From: Rhodopseudomonas palustris
GTDB lineage: Bacteria; Pseudomonadota; Alphaproteobacteria; Rhizobiales; Xanthobacteraceae
NCBI RefSeq assembly: GCF_013415845.1
Contig: NZ_CP058907.1
Coordinates: 3,224,001 to 3,288,000 of the forward strand
Direction of reading: 5' to 3'
DNA length: 64,000 bases
Below are positions 31,646-41,467 of the stretch, in pieces (the first letter of the stretch is position 1; every line of letters starts with the position of its first letter). The position numbers were made by a program, and so were the translations under genes. The notes under the pieces are model-generated. The model searched no databases. It was not told where the DNA came from and saw only the letters and a list, made by a program, of their open reading frames with translations.

Positions 31646-31895
31646 GTGGTTTTGCGTCAACCGCGCGTGGCGGTCGAATTAAAGGGACCGCAGACCCAAG
31701 TCAAGCGGCTTGAGGCAGAGATTCCCATTCTCGTGCACAACCTCCGCATTTATCCTTTAATGTCGGCATTTTTCGACACGCCAATGCAAATAATGCGCTG
31801 TTTACGGGGGAAACGACGTAGGCAGCGCCCACCCGAATCGTCTAAGCCCTGCTACGTCTTAGTTTCTAAGCCGCCACACACAGCAGGAGGGCTAT

Positions 31896-32207
31896 ATGGC
31901 GAAGAAAGCAGTTGCCAAATCCGCGACGCCGGCGACGGTGACCCTGAAGCATCTCGCAGCGGCGCTCGCGGAAGAGCACGAGCTGTCGAAGAAGCAGACC
32001 GAAGCCATTTTGGGCGACATGGTGACCCGCATCACCAAGCACCTGAAGAAGGGCGAGCGCATTCGCATCGTCGGCCTCGGCATCCTCCAGGTTCGCAAGC
32101 GCGCCGCCCGCATGGGCCGCAACCCGGCCACCGGCGAGCAGATCCAGATCAAGGCCTCCAAGAAGGTGGCGTTCCGCGCCGCCAAGGAACTCAAGGAAGC
32201 GATCTGA
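31896..32207 (+). CDS. HU family DNA-binding protein
   Basis: A small histone-like protein that bends and compacts DNA, 103 residues. After a basic N-terminal extension (MAKKAVAKSATPATVTLKHL) the HU fold follows, with GLGILQVRKRAARMGRNPATGEQIQIKASKKVAFRAAKELKEAI covering the beta-arm; the arm-tip signature is GRNPATGE (about residues 75-82). The extension and the arm sequence differ somewhat from the main HU-alpha/beta type. An AGGAGG ribosome site precedes the ATG. Two hairpins follow the gene. Confidence 0.93.
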   Translation: MAKKAVAKSATPATVTLKHLAAALAEEHELSKKQTEAILGDMVTRITKHLKKGERIRIVGLGILQVRKRAARMGRNPATGEQIQIKASKKVAFRAAKELKEAI

Positions 32208-32219
32208 TTCTGCTTCCAG

Positions 32220-32269
32220 AGCGTTTTTCAACGGCCGACTCGGTTGTCGGGGGTCGCGTGAAAAACGCT
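32220..32269. repeat. 11-bp inverted repeat after the HU gene
   Basis: AGCGTTTTTCA at 32220-32230 is perfectly complementary to TGAAAAACGCT at 32259-32269, with a 28-base loop. It begins 12 bases after the HU stop codon. The T-tract is inside the stem, so it could act as a terminator only imperfectly. A stronger terminator lies 70 bases further on. Confidence 0.55.
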
Positions 32270-32337
32270 CGTCGCAGGAAGGCGCTGGAATGCGGGTCCT
32301 GACTCGGTCGGGATTAGAACTCCAGTTCAGATTGAAG

Positions 32338-32379
32338 AACGGCAGGCTTGGGCATCCGCCCCGCCTGCCGTTTCTTTTT
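32338..32379 (+). terminator. Intrinsic terminator downstream of HU
   Basis: Perfect 10-bp stem AACGGCAGGC/GCCTGCCGTT with a 15-base loop that itself can pair GGGC with GCCC, followed by TTTCTTTTT-type sequence. It ends plus-strand transcription from the HU gene. Confidence 0.85.
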
Positions 32380-32504
32380 GGCAACGCAGCACGCGTCCCA
32401 GCGGGTCGCGCGGCAGGTCAGGACCGGATATCAACAGCAATGCCGCGTGCCCGAAGCGCATGGTCCCGAGTTTGGGCGCTGCGAGCCTGCAAGGGAGTTC
32501 GGAC

Positions 32505-33758
32505 GTGACCGCGATTAACTTCGACTTCACCGTGTTGGAGCGTTTTCTCCGCTACGTCACCATCGACACCCAATCGGACCCGCATTCCGAATCCTGCCCG
32601 TCCACAGAAAAGCAGAAGGACCTCGGCGCGCTGCTGGCGCAGGAGCTGCGCGAATTGGGCCTCGCCGACGCGCATCTCGACCAGCACGGCTACGTCTACG
32701 CGACGATTCCCGCGACCACCGAGAAACAGAACGTTCCGGTAATCTGCTTCTGTGCCCACATGGACACCTCGCCCGATTGTTCAGGAGCTGGCGTCAAACC
32801 GCAGGTCTGGAAGGACTATCAGGGCGGCGACATCGTCCTGCCGGGTGATAAGTCGCAGATGATTCGGCGCGCCGAGCACCCGGCGCTGTCGAATCAGATC
32901 AGCCACGACATCGTCACCAGCGACGGCACCACCCTGCTCGGCGCCGACAACAAAGCCGGCGTCGCCGAGATCATGGATGCGGCGCGGTTTCTGCTGGCGC
33001 ACCCCGAGATCAAGCATGGCACGCTCAAGATCCTGTTCACCCCGGACGAAGAGATCGGCCGCGGTGTCGACAAGGTCGACCTCACCAAGCTCGGCGCCGA
33101 TTTCGCCTACACCATGGACGGCGAAAGCGCCGGGCATATCGAGGATGAGACGTTCTCGGCCGACAGCGCGGTGATCACCATCGAGGGCGTCAGCGCCCAT
33201 CCGGGATTCGCCAAGGGCAAGATCGAGCATGCCATCAAGATCGCTGCGGCGATCATCGAGCGGCTGCCCAAAACCGGCTGCTCGCCGGAGACCACCGAAG
33301 GACGCGAAGGCTTCCTGCATCCGATCGGAATCACCGGCACGCTGGAAAAGGCCAGCGTCAGCTTCATCGTCCGGGATTTCACAGAAGCCGGACTGAGGGA
33401 CAAGGAAACGCTGCTGCAGAGCATCGTCGAAGAGGTGATGCTGGATTATCCGCGCTCGCGCGCCAAGATCGAGATCCAGCCGCAATATCGCAACATGAAG
33501 CAGGTGCTCGACCGCCATCCCGAGCTGGTCGAGAACGCCCGTGAAGCCATCCGCCGTGCCGGCCTCACGCCGGTCACCGCCGCGATCCGCGGCGGCACCG
33601 ATGGCGCGCGGCTGTCGTTCATGGGCCTGCCCTGCCCCAACGTGTTCGCCGGCGAGCACGCCTTCCACTCCCGTCTGGAATGGGTCAGCCGCCAGGACAT
33701 GGAGAAGGCGGTCGAGACCATCGTGCATCTGGCAACGATCTTCGAAGAGCAGGCGTAA
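32505..33758 (+). CDS. pepT: Peptidase T (tripeptide aminopeptidase)
   Basis: Zinc-dependent cytoplasmic enzyme that removes N-terminal residues from tripeptides; M20 family, 417 residues. Metal-site stretches are FCAHMDTSPD (His and Asp, about residues 82-91), LLGADNKAGVAEI (bridging Asp, about 144-156), FTPDEEIGRG (catalytic and bridging Glu), YTMDGE and the C-terminal AGEHAFHSRLEW with the last histidine. The start is a GTG at 32505 with an AAGGGAG ribosome site. An ATG 15 codons upstream lacks a ribosome site and would add residues not seen in the family. Confidence 0.94.
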   Translation: MTAINFDFTVLERFLRYVTIDTQSDPHSESCPSTEKQKDLGALLAQELRELGLADAHLDQHGYVYATIPATTEKQNVPVICFCAHMDTSPDCSGAGVKPQVWKDYQGGDIVLPGDKSQMIRRAEHPALSNQISHDIVTSDGTTLLGADNKAGVAEIMDAARFLLAHPEIKHGTLKILFTPDEEIGRGVDKVDLTKLGADFAYTMDGESAGHIEDETFSADSAVITIEGVSAHPGFAKGKIEHAIKIAAAIIERLPKTGCSPETTEGREGFLHPIGITGTLEKASVSFIVRDFTEAGLRDKETLLQSIVEEVMLDYPRSRAKIEIQPQYRNMKQVLDRHPELVENAREAIRRAGLTPVTAAIRGGTDGARLSFMGLPCPNVFAGEHAFHSRLEWVSRQDMEKAVETIVHLATIFEEQA

Positions 33759-33906
33759 CGAGTGCATCGCGGCGCGCGGCCACACAGCACGATGGCGCGC
33801 ATCGCCGCCGCGGTTTTGTCTCAATCGTTGGACCGCGATCCTGGAATCAGCTCTGAGTTCCCGTGCCGTGCGGTGCTGCCCGCGCGGACGACACGGAGAC
33901 ATTCGG

Positions 33907-35151
33907 ATGATTTGCGCCCGCTTGGCATCTTTGGCGTCTGCACGAAGGATCGGAATTGTCGCGCTGATCGCAGGCGCTCCCATCATCCTGACCGGCTGCA
34001 AGGAGCAGAACAAATACGCTGCGCCACCACCAGCCAAGGTCACCGTCGCCAAGCCGACCCAAGCGCCGGTGACGCTGTATGCGGAATTCACCGGTAACAC
34101 CTCGCCAGTCGCGTCGGTCGATCTCGAAGCACGGGTGCAGGGGTTTCTCGAAAGCGTCGACTATCTCGACGGTGAGGCGGTCAAGAAGGACCGTGAGCTG
34201 TTCAAGATCGAGAAGGCGCAGTACCAAGCCCAGGTCGATCTGCAGCAGGCCCAGCTCGACGGCGCCAAGGCCAAGCAGGCGAACGCCCAGCGTGAAGCCG
34301 ATCGACAGACGATCCTCGGGCAGAGGGATGTCGCCTCGCAGCGCAATGTCGACGACGCCCAGACCAATCTGGCAGCCGCCAACGCCCAGGTCGCCGCCGC
34401 CCAGGCATCGCTGGCGCTGGCCAAGACCTCGCTGGGCTACACCACGGTGACGGCACCGTTCGACGGCGTGGTGACCCGCCGCCTTGTGAACGTCGGCACC
34501 CTGGTCGGCTCGGCCGGCCCGACCAAGCTCGCCACCATCCTGCAGGTCGATCCGCTCTACGTGTATTTCAACATCACCGAGCAGCAGCAGATCAATCTGC
34601 GCGACGCGCTCGCCAAGCGCGGCAAGACGCTGAAGGACATGCGCGAGGAACGCCTGGAAATGCCGATCCAAGTCGCGCTAGCGTCCGACACCTCGTTCCA
34701 ATACGCCGGCAAGATCGACTACATCGCGCCGCAGGTCGATCCGTCGACCGGCACGCTGCAGCTCCGCGGGACGCTGCCGAACAAGGACGTGGCGCTGGTG
34801 CCGGGCCTGTTCGTCCGGGTCCGGGTCGCGGTCGGCCAGCTCGACGACGCGCTGCTGATCAACGACACCGCGGTGATGTCCAACCAGACCGGCAGCTACG
34901 TGATGGTGGTTGGCGCCGGCGACGTCGTCGAGCAGCGCCAGGTCACGCTCGGGCCGCAGGAAGGTCAGCTTCGGGTCGTCACCAGCGGATTGAAGGCTGA
35001 CGACCGTGTGGTGATCGGCGCGATCCAGCGCGCCATTGCCGGCAACACCGTGACGCCGGTCGCCGGGACGATGGCGGCCGCCCCGACCGCGCCGACCCCG
35101 GCGCCCGCCGCGCTGAGCCCTGGAGCCCAATCCGGCACCGCGAAACCCTGA
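33907..35151 (+). CDS. RND efflux periplasmic adaptor (membrane fusion lipoprotein)
   Basis: Adaptor that links an RND pump to an outer-membrane channel. The 414-aa protein has a lipoprotein signal with lipobox LTGC near residue 36. The lipoyl half-motif VEARVQGFLESVDYLDGEAVKK-like region is followed by a coiled-coil hairpin rich in Gln and Ala (about residues 105-175), the second half TTVTAPFDGVVTRR, and beta-barrel sequence PLYVYFNITEQQQ. The tail is Ala/Pro-rich. The ATG at 33907 has a GGAG ribosome site; the frame is open far upstream, but that part overlaps pepT. The pump gene begins 28 bases after the stop. Confidence 0.93.
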   Translation: MICARLASLASARRIGIVALIAGAPIILTGCKEQNKYAAPPPAKVTVAKPTQAPVTLYAEFTGNTSPVASVDLEARVQGFLESVDYLDGEAVKKDRELFKIEKAQYQAQVDLQQAQLDGAKAKQANAQREADRQTILGQRDVASQRNVDDAQTNLAAANAQVAAAQASLALAKTSLGYTTVTAPFDGVVTRRLVNVGTLVGSAGPTKLATILQVDPLYVYFNITEQQQINLRDALAKRGKTLKDMREERLEMPIQVALASDTSFQYAGKIDYIAPQVDPSTGTLQLRGTLPNKDVALVPGLFVRVRVAVGQLDDALLINDTAVMSNQTGSYVMVVGAGDVVEQRQVTLGPQEGQLRVVTSGLKADDRVVIGAIQRAIAGNTVTPVAGTMAAAPTAPTPAPAALSPGAQSGTAKP

Positions 35152-35179
35152 GCCCACCGGCCCTCACGAGGCGTTGCCC

Positions 35180-38100
35180 ATGTTCTCGCGCTTCTTCATC
35201 GAACGGCCGGTGTTGTCCAACACCCTCGCCTTCCTGATCGTCCTGCTCGGCGCCCTGGCGCTGATGCGGCTGCCGGTGTCGCAATATCCTGACGTGGTGC
35301 CGCCGACGGTGTCGGTCTCCGCGACCTATCCGGGCGCCAGCGCGCGCACCGTGATGGATTCGGTGGCGCTGCCGATCGAGCAGCAGGTCAACGGCGTCGA
35401 GGGCATGATTTATATGCAATCGACCAGCGCCAGCGACGGCAGCTACAATCTGGTCGTCACCTTCGACATCGGCACCGATCCGAACATGGCGCAGGTGCTG
35501 GTGCAGAACCGGGTGTCGCTGGCCAGCGCGCAATTGCCGACTTCGGTCTCGACTCAAGGTCTCAACATCAAGAAGAAGTCGACCGCGATCCTGCAATTCG
35601 TCAGCTTGGTTTCGTCCGACGGCCGCTATGACAACCTGTTTCTCGCCAACTACGCCAAGATCAACATCCAGAACGAGCTGGCGCGGCTGCCCGGCGTCGG
35701 CGACGTGTCGGTGCTCGGCTCCGGCTCCTACGCGATGCGGATCTGGCTCGATCCGGACAAGCTGCAAAGCTATGGCCTGACGCCGAGCGACGTGATCAGC
35801 GCCGTGCAGCAGCAGAGCAACCAGGTCACCGCCGGCCTGGTCGGCGGCCCGCCGGCACCGTCGATCGTGAATTTCCAGTACGCGCTCGACGTCGTCGGCC
35901 GCTTCAACGAAGCCACCGATTTCGAAAAGATCGTGGTCAAGGCGGTCGACCAGGGCGGCGGCCAGCTGGTGCGGATCGGCGACATCGGCCGCGTCGAGCT
36001 GGGCGCGTCGTCTTACGGCCAGAACGCAACGCTCGACGGCAAGCCCTCGGCTGCGATCGCAATTTCGCTGCTCACCGGCGCCAACGCGCTGTCGGTGGCA
36101 GAGGCGGTGAACGCCAAGATGAAGGAGATGGCGGGCTCGTTTCCGGCCGGTCTCGACTACAAGGTGTCGTTCGACAGCACCAAGTTCATCACCGCCTCGG
36201 TCGACGAGGTGTACGAAACGCTGATCATCGCCGCCGTGCTGGTGCTGGTGGTGATCCTGATGTTCCTGCAGGACTGGCGAGCGATGCTGGTCCCCGCCAC
36301 CACCGTGCCGGTGACGATCATCGGCGCGTTCGCGGCGATGTCGGCGATGGGCTTCACGGTCAACACCACCAGCCTGTTCGCGCTGGTGCTGGCAATCGGC
36401 ATCGTGGTCGACGACGCCATCGTCATCGTCGAAGGCGTGTCCCGGCACACCGCCGGCGGGATGTCGAGCCGAGAGGCCGCGGTCAAGGCGATGTCGGAGC
36501 TGTTCGGCCCGATCATCGGCATTACGCTGGTGCTGATGGCGGTTTTCCTGCCGGCCGCCGCCCTGCCCGGCCTCACCGGCAAGATGTATCAGCAGTTCGC
36601 GCTGGTGATCGCCGCCACCGCACTGATCTCGGCTGTTAACGCGGTGACGCTGAAGCCGACGCAATGCGCGCTGTGGCTGCGCGCGCCGGTGCCGCCGGAG
36701 CAGCGCGGCATCGTCTATCGCATCTTCAATGCGGTATATGCGCGCTGCGAGGCCGTGTATGCGGCGCTGATCCGCCGCCTGGTCGCGTTCAGCATCCTGA
36801 CCACGATCGTCGGCCTGGTTCTGGTCGGGGTCGCGTTCTATGGCGTGTCGCGGGTGCCGACGGCCTTCCTGCCCTCGGAAGATCAGGGCTATTTCATCAT
36901 CAGCCTGAAGCTGCCGGATGCGGCTTCCGCCGGGCGCAGCGACGCTGCGGTCGCCAAGGCGGTCGAGCTGGTGCGCAAGACTCCGGGCGTCGAAAGCGTG
37001 ATCGGCGTCTCCGGCGTCTCGCCGCTCGACAACAACGCCACGATGTACAACGCCGGCATGCTGTACGTGGTGCTGCACGACTGGGATCAGCGCAAGACCA
37101 AGGATCTCAGCATCGACGCGATCGCCGCCAAGGTGCGCGCTGCGCTCGGGCAGCTCGACACCGCAACCGCGCTGGTGCTGATGCCGCCGCCGATCCAGGG
37201 CATCGGCAACACCGGCGGCTTCACCATGATGGTGGAGATGAAGAACGGCAGTTCGGACTTCCTGGCGCTGCAGAACGCCACCGAACAGCTCGCCGCCAAC
37301 GCCTCGACCCAGAGCGGCATCACCCACGCGGCCTCGACCTTCAAGGGCAACGTCAAGCAGCTCCGTTTGGTGGTGGACCGCATGAAGGCGGAGACGCTCG
37401 GCGTCACCGTCGGCCAGGTGTTCTCGGCCGTCGAAAGCTATCTCGGCTCGACCTACGTCAACCAGTTCACCAAGTTCAACAACGTGTTCCAGGTCTACGT
37501 CCAGGCCGACGCGCCGTTCCGGCTGCGGCCAGACGACGTGTTGAAGCTGAAGGTGAAAGGCAGCAACGGCCAGATGGTGCCGGTCGGCGCGGTCGCGTAC
37601 CTGACCGACGAGGTCGGCCCGCCGCTGATCACGCTGTACAATCTGTACCCGGCCGCAACGCTGGTCGGCAGCCCGGCGGCCGGCTTCAGCTCCGGTGAAG
37701 CGATGTCGCTGATGAGCGAAGTCGCCGCCAAGTCGCTGCCCTCGTCGATGGGCACGGCCTGGACCGGGATGTCGTATCAGGAGCAGGTGGTCGGCGATCA
37801 GATCTACTACGTGTTCGCGGTCGCGCTGCTGCTGGTGTATTTCGTGCTCGCCGGACAATACGAAAGCTGGCTGCAGCCGCTGGCGGTGATCCTCGCCGTG
37901 CCGCTGACCCTGCTCGGCACCGTCGCGGCGCTGGAATGGTCGGGCCTGCCGAACGATCTCTATACGCAAATCGGCATCGTGCTGCTGATCGCACTGGCGG
38001 CGAAGAACGCAATTCTGATCGTCGAATATGCGCGCGAGAAATGTGTGGAAGGCATGCCGATCGCCGAGGCCGCAGTGGAGGCCGCGCGGCTCCGGTTCCG

Positions 38101-38320
38101 CCCGATCCTGATGACCTCGTTCGCCTTCATCTTCGGCATGCTGCCGCTGGCGCTCGCGACCGGCGCCGGTGCCGGCGCCCGCGTCTCGCTCGGCATCGCC
38201 GTGGTGGCCGGTATGCTGGCCTCCACGGGGCTGGCGGTGCTGTTCGTGCCGGCGTTCTTCGCCGTGCTGCAGCGGCTGGGGACGCGGCGTGAAGCCGCCG
38301 CCTCTCCGGCCGAGGGATAA
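35180..38320 (+). CDS. RND multidrug efflux pump, HAE1 (AcrB/MexB) family
   Basis: Proton-driven trimeric inner-membrane exporter, 1046 residues and 12 transmembrane helices with two large periplasmic loops. It begins MFSRFFIERPVLSNTLAFL. The proton-relay motif in helix 4 is GIVVDDAIVIVEGVSRH, with the paired aspartates known from AcrB. Other family landmarks are RLPVSQYPDVVPPTVSVSA near the N-terminus and LRFRPILMTSFAFIFGMLPL near the C-terminus. The start is the ATG at 35180, six bases after a possible TTG. No outer-membrane factor gene follows, so the pump must borrow one encoded elsewhere. No regulator is adjacent, so substrates cannot be inferred. Confidence 0.95.
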   Translation: MFSRFFIERPVLSNTLAFLIVLLGALALMRLPVSQYPDVVPPTVSVSATYPGASARTVMDSVALPIEQQVNGVEGMIYMQSTSASDGSYNLVVTFDIGTDPNMAQVLVQNRVSLASAQLPTSVSTQGLNIKKKSTAILQFVSLVSSDGRYDNLFLANYAKINIQNELARLPGVGDVSVLGSGSYAMRIWLDPDKLQSYGLTPSDVISAVQQQSNQVTAGLVGGPPAPSIVNFQYALDVVGRFNEATDFEKIVVKAVDQGGGQLVRIGDIGRVELGASSYGQNATLDGKPSAAIAISLLTGANALSVAEAVNAKMKEMAGSFPAGLDYKVSFDSTKFITASVDEVYETLIIAAVLVLVVILMFLQDWRAMLVPATTVPVTIIGAFAAMSAMGFTVNTTSLFALVLAIGIVVDDAIVIVEGVSRHTAGGMSSREAAVKAMSELFGPIIGITLVLMAVFLPAAALPGLTGKMYQQFALVIAATALISAVNAVTLKPTQCALWLRAPVPPEQRGIVYRIFNAVYARCEAVYAALIRRLVAFSILTTIVGLVLVGVAFYGVSRVPTAFLPSEDQGYFIISLKLPDAASAGRSDAAVAKAVELVRKTPGVESVIGVSGVSPLDNNATMYNAGMLYVVLHDWDQRKTKDLSIDAIAAKVRAALGQLDTATALVLMPPPIQGIGNTGGFTMMVEMKNGSSDFLALQNATEQLAANASTQSGITHAASTFKGNVKQLRLVVDRMKAETLGVTVGQVFSAVESYLGSTYVNQFTKFNNVFQVYVQADAPFRLRPDDVLKLKVKGSNGQMVPVGAVAYLTDEVGPPLITLYNLYPAATLVGSPAAGFSSGEAMSLMSEVAAKSLPSSMGTAWTGMSYQEQVVGDQIYYVFAVALLLVYFVLAGQYESWLQPLAVILAVPLTLLGTVAALEWSGLPNDLYTQIGIVLLIALAAKNAILIVEYAREKCVEGMPIAEAAVEAARLRFRPILMTSFAFIFGMLPLALATGAGAGARVSLGIAVVAGMLASTGLAVLFVPAFFAVLQRLGTRREAAASPAEG

Positions 38321-38412
38321 GGCTGCCGAGATGGCTGCAAAGATGGGATCGGCCCTGCGCCGGTCCAGCCTGCCTTGCACAGACCATGGCCCCCGCGGTA
38401 GATAGGCGCGGC

Positions 38413-38489
38413 GGGCGGCTAGCTCAGCTGGTTAGAGCATCTCGTTTACACCGAGAGGGTCGGGAGTTCGAATCTCTCGCCGCCCACCA
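38413..38489 (+). tRNA. tRNA-Val (TAC)
   Basis: A 77-nt plus-strand cloverleaf with CCA encoded. The acceptor stem is GGGCGGC/GCCGCCC. The D-arm contains AGCTCAGCTGG. The anticodon loop TTTACAC is closed by TCTCG/CGAGA, giving anticodon TAC. The T-arm contains AGTTCGAATCT, and the discriminator is A. Confidence 0.97.
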
Positions 38490-38818
38490 TGGTTCTCGCA
38501 CCCCTGCCCTAGGATCCCGGCGTCTGCCGCCCACCAGCTCTGTGCGCGGTCATTCCAGGAGAGGCCCGACGCGCGGTGAGGCGGAGGAAATTGTCCTCCG
38601 CTGGTGAATGATCTCCGAACGTCATGAGCCGCCCGAAGGGGCCGCCCCGGAGCTTGGTACCACAACGCACCATTGCCCACCCAACATAGTACCGACAGCA
38701 GCCTTTCCGACTGCGCTGCATGCTCTTGAGCGGCGAAAGTGCAGGTAAATGTACTAACGAGATATCCATCTACCCACGGTAGTGAGGGAGGAGATCAAGA
38801 CGCCGGCTGGGGTAGTCA
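38490..38818. other. Intergenic, no gene seen
   Basis: About 330 bases between tRNA-Val and the GGDEF/EAL gene. It should contain that gene's promoter. I see no clear -35/-10 pair, no long palindrome and no recognisable short protein. A GAGGGAGGAG tract at 38784-38793 looks like a ribosome site but is 26 bases from the ATG, too far for it. Confidence 0.4.
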
Positions 38819-41467
38819 ATGGCAAGGGTTGGGTGGAACGCACGGGCGCGTAGCCTGCTGCGGGGACCGGGAAACGCGTCAGTGCGATGGATCGTCGGGA
38901 TCGGCGTGCTGCTGATCGCCGCGATCTCGATCGTCACCGCCTGGATGATCGCCGACGGCCGTGAGCGCGTCCTGCGCAACGCCGGGCGCGAACTCGGCAA
39001 CACCGCGTTGCTGCTTGCCCGCCAGTTCGACCGCACCTTCGACACCCTGAATGCCGATCAGAGCGACACCGCCTCCTCGCTCGAGCAGACTTTCCCGCTC
39101 GCCAAGGCGCTGTCGACCCACACGCTGCTGGCGCTGAAAGCCGGCGAGCTCGGCGACTTCGACCTGTTCGACACCAGCGGCGCGCTGATCAACTCCTCGC
39201 GCGGCTGGCCGCTGCCGAACGTGGAGATCGGCGCGCATCCGAATTTCAAACGCTGGATGGCCGACTACGAGCGCGACGAAGCCGAGGCCGAATTCATCCG
39301 CGATCCGGTGCTCGGCGGCCTGACGCTGACGCTGATCAAGCGCCTGCGCGGCCCGACGCGCGCGACGACGGGCGTCCTGACCAGGACGATCCCGAACACC
39401 TGGTACGAGAACCTCGCGTCTTCGATCGTGCTCGGCGAAGACGCCTCGATCGCGATCTTCACCAGCGGCGGCACGCTGGTGACGCGATGGCCACGCTTCA
39501 CCCAAGCAAATGGGCAGAACTTTCTCGACTCAGAACTCAAGCCGCTATTCCTGCAGCCGAGCATCACCAGGCGGGTCAACAGCCCGTTCGACGGTCGCGA
39601 GCGGCTGGCGGCGGCGCGGATGCTGACCAAGCAGCCGGTATTCGTCGTGGTGTCGCGCTCGGTCAACGGCGTGCTGTCGAGCTGGTGGCGCGAGCTGTGG
39701 GTGATGGTGGCAGTCGCATGCGCCTCGGCGCTCGCCGTCGCCGTGGTGCTGTTTCAGCTCGGCCGCCAGATCCTCCGGCAGGAAACCGATTTGCGGAAGC
39801 GCTACAGCATCGCCGTCGACAACATGGCGCAGGGTCTGTCGCTGTTCGACTCCACGGGACGGCTGTTGCTGTTCAACCAGCGCTATCTCGATTTATACGG
39901 CCTGCCCGCCGGCGCGCTGAAGCCTGGCATGCGCACCTTCGAAATCGTGCGGCAGCTGCAGCAGGCCGGCCACGATCCACATCTGCTCGAATCCTATCGG
40001 GCCTTCGCGCTGAAGCACGCCGGTGCCCGCAGTGCGTTCGAGGTCGAATTCCCCGACGGCCGGACCATCCTGATCACCCGCGAGCCGATCCCGGGCGGCG
40101 GCTGGGTCACCACCGACGAAGAGATCACCGAGCGCAAGCGCTCCGACTCCCGCATCCACCACCTCGCCCATTACGACGACCTCACCGGCCTGCCGAACCG
40201 CTCGTCGTTCCGCAAGCACCTCGGCGAGGCTCTGAACCTGATCGAGCCCGGCGACCAGCTCGCTCTGCTCTATATCGACATCGACGAGTTCAAGATCGTC
40301 AACGACACCCTCGGCCATCCGGTCGGCGATCAGTTGCTCCAGGCTCTCGCCGACCGCCTGCGGAATTGCGTCGGCCCGGACGACTACGTCGCCCGGCTCG
40401 GCGGCGATGAATTCGCCGTGGTGATGGCCGACGCCTCCGACATCCGCGAGTTCGTCGCGAAGCTGCAAGCCACCCTGCGCGACAGCATCGATTGCGCCGG
40501 TCAGGTGCTCTCGCCGGATGCCAGCATCGGCATCGCGCTGGCGCCGGACCACAGCTGCGAAGTGGACGACCTGATCGCGAAGGCGGACCTCGCGCTATAC
40601 GCGGCGAAAGCCGAAGGTCGCCGCACCTATCGGTTCTTCATGCCGGAGATGGACGTCAAGGCGAAGGCCAGGCACGAGCTCGCGACCGAGCTGAAGCGCG
40701 CGGTGACCGAGCACGATTTCCGACTGCACTTCCAGCCGCTGGTCGATCTGAATTCCGGCACGATCGCCGGCTGCGAAGCGCTGCTGCGCTGGCAGCATCC
40801 GGTTCGCGGCTTCGTCTCGCCAGCCGAGTTCATTCCGCTGGCCGAAGACATTGGGCTGATCGAAGACCTCGGCGAATGGGTGCTGGACCAGGCCTGCCGT
40901 GTCGCGGTCGGCTGGCCGGCGTCGATGACGGTCGCAGTCAACGTGTCGCCGATCCAATTCCGGCGCGCCACGTTCCCGCTCAAGGTCGCCGCGGCGCTGG
41001 CCCGCACCGGGCTCGCCGCGCACCGTCTGGAGCTCGAGATCACCGAGGCGCTGCTACTGCAGGACAACGAGTCGACACTCGCGATCCTCAATCAACTCCG
41101 CGACCTCGGCGTCAAAATCGCGCTCGACGATTTCGGCACCGGCTATTCGTCGCTCAGCTATCTGCACCGTTTCCCGATCGACAAGATCAAGATCGACAAG
41201 AGCTTCGTCGACACCCTCACCGAGGAAGCCGGATCGGCCACCATCGTCCGCGCCATCGTGCAGATCGCCGCCGCCGGCAACAAGACCACGCTCGCCGAAG
41301 GCGTCGAGACCGCCGCCCAGCGCGACCTGCTGCGCCACCTCGGCTGCCAGCAGATGCAAGGCTACCTGTTTAGCCCGGCGCTGCCCGAGGACGCCCTGGC
41401 GCGCCTGATCGGTAACGCCGACGCCGAAACGCAAACGGCGCCCCGAAGGGCGCCGGCGAGTGTGTGA
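38819..41467 (+). CDS. Membrane sensor with PAS, GGDEF and EAL domains
   Basis: A cyclic-di-GMP turnover protein of 882 residues. A first transmembrane helix (about 24-45) and a second (about 293-317) bracket a periplasmic sensing domain of about 245 residues that resembles a dCache-type fold. A PAS domain follows (about 328-440, with NMAQGLSLFDSTGRLLLFN). The cyclase signature GGDEF is intact at 528-532. The phosphodiesterase signature EALLRW is at 653-658, with downstream motifs ELEITEALLLQDN, ALDDFGTGYSSLSYL and DKIKIDKSFV also intact, so both activities are possible. The last 14 codons overlap a terminator-like repeat discussed separately. The ATG has only a weak ribosome site. Confidence 0.93.
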   Translation: MARVGWNARARSLLRGPGNASVRWIVGIGVLLIAAISIVTAWMIADGRERVLRNAGRELGNTALLLARQFDRTFDTLNADQSDTASSLEQTFPLAKALSTHTLLALKAGELGDFDLFDTSGALINSSRGWPLPNVEIGAHPNFKRWMADYERDEAEAEFIRDPVLGGLTLTLIKRLRGPTRATTGVLTRTIPNTWYENLASSIVLGEDASIAIFTSGGTLVTRWPRFTQANGQNFLDSELKPLFLQPSITRRVNSPFDGRERLAAARMLTKQPVFVVVSRSVNGVLSSWWRELWVMVAVACASALAVAVVLFQLGRQILRQETDLRKRYSIAVDNMAQGLSLFDSTGRLLLFNQRYLDLYGLPAGALKPGMRTFEIVRQLQQAGHDPHLLESYRAFALKHAGARSAFEVEFPDGRTILITREPIPGGGWVTTDEEITERKRSDSRIHHLAHYDDLTGLPNRSSFRKHLGEALNLIEPGDQLALLYIDIDEFKIVNDTLGHPVGDQLLQALADRLRNCVGPDDYVARLGGDEFAVVMADASDIREFVAKLQATLRDSIDCAGQVLSPDASIGIALAPDHSCEVDDLIAKADLALYAAKAEGRRTYRFFMPEMDVKAKARHELATELKRAVTEHDFRLHFQPLVDLNSGTIAGCEALLRWQHPVRGFVSPAEFIPLAEDIGLIEDLGEWVLDQACRVAVGWPASMTVAVNVSPIQFRRATFPLKVAAALARTGLAAHRLELEITEALLLQDNESTLAILNQLRDLGVKIALDDFGTGYSSLSYLHRFPIDKIKIDKSFVDTLTEEAGSATIVRAIVQIAAAGNKTTLAEGVETAAQRDLLRHLGCQQMQGYLFSPALPEDALARLIGNADAETQTAPRRAPASV

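Noticed and set aside
34979..38380. A 1133-codon open frame on the minus strand
   Set aside because: Antisense of the RND pump; composition is Arg/His/Gln-rich and no family motif is visible.
38509..38769. Short minus-strand frame between tRNA-Val and the GGDEF/EAL gene
   Set aside because: No start signal and no recognisable domain; part of it is the reverse of the tRNA flank.
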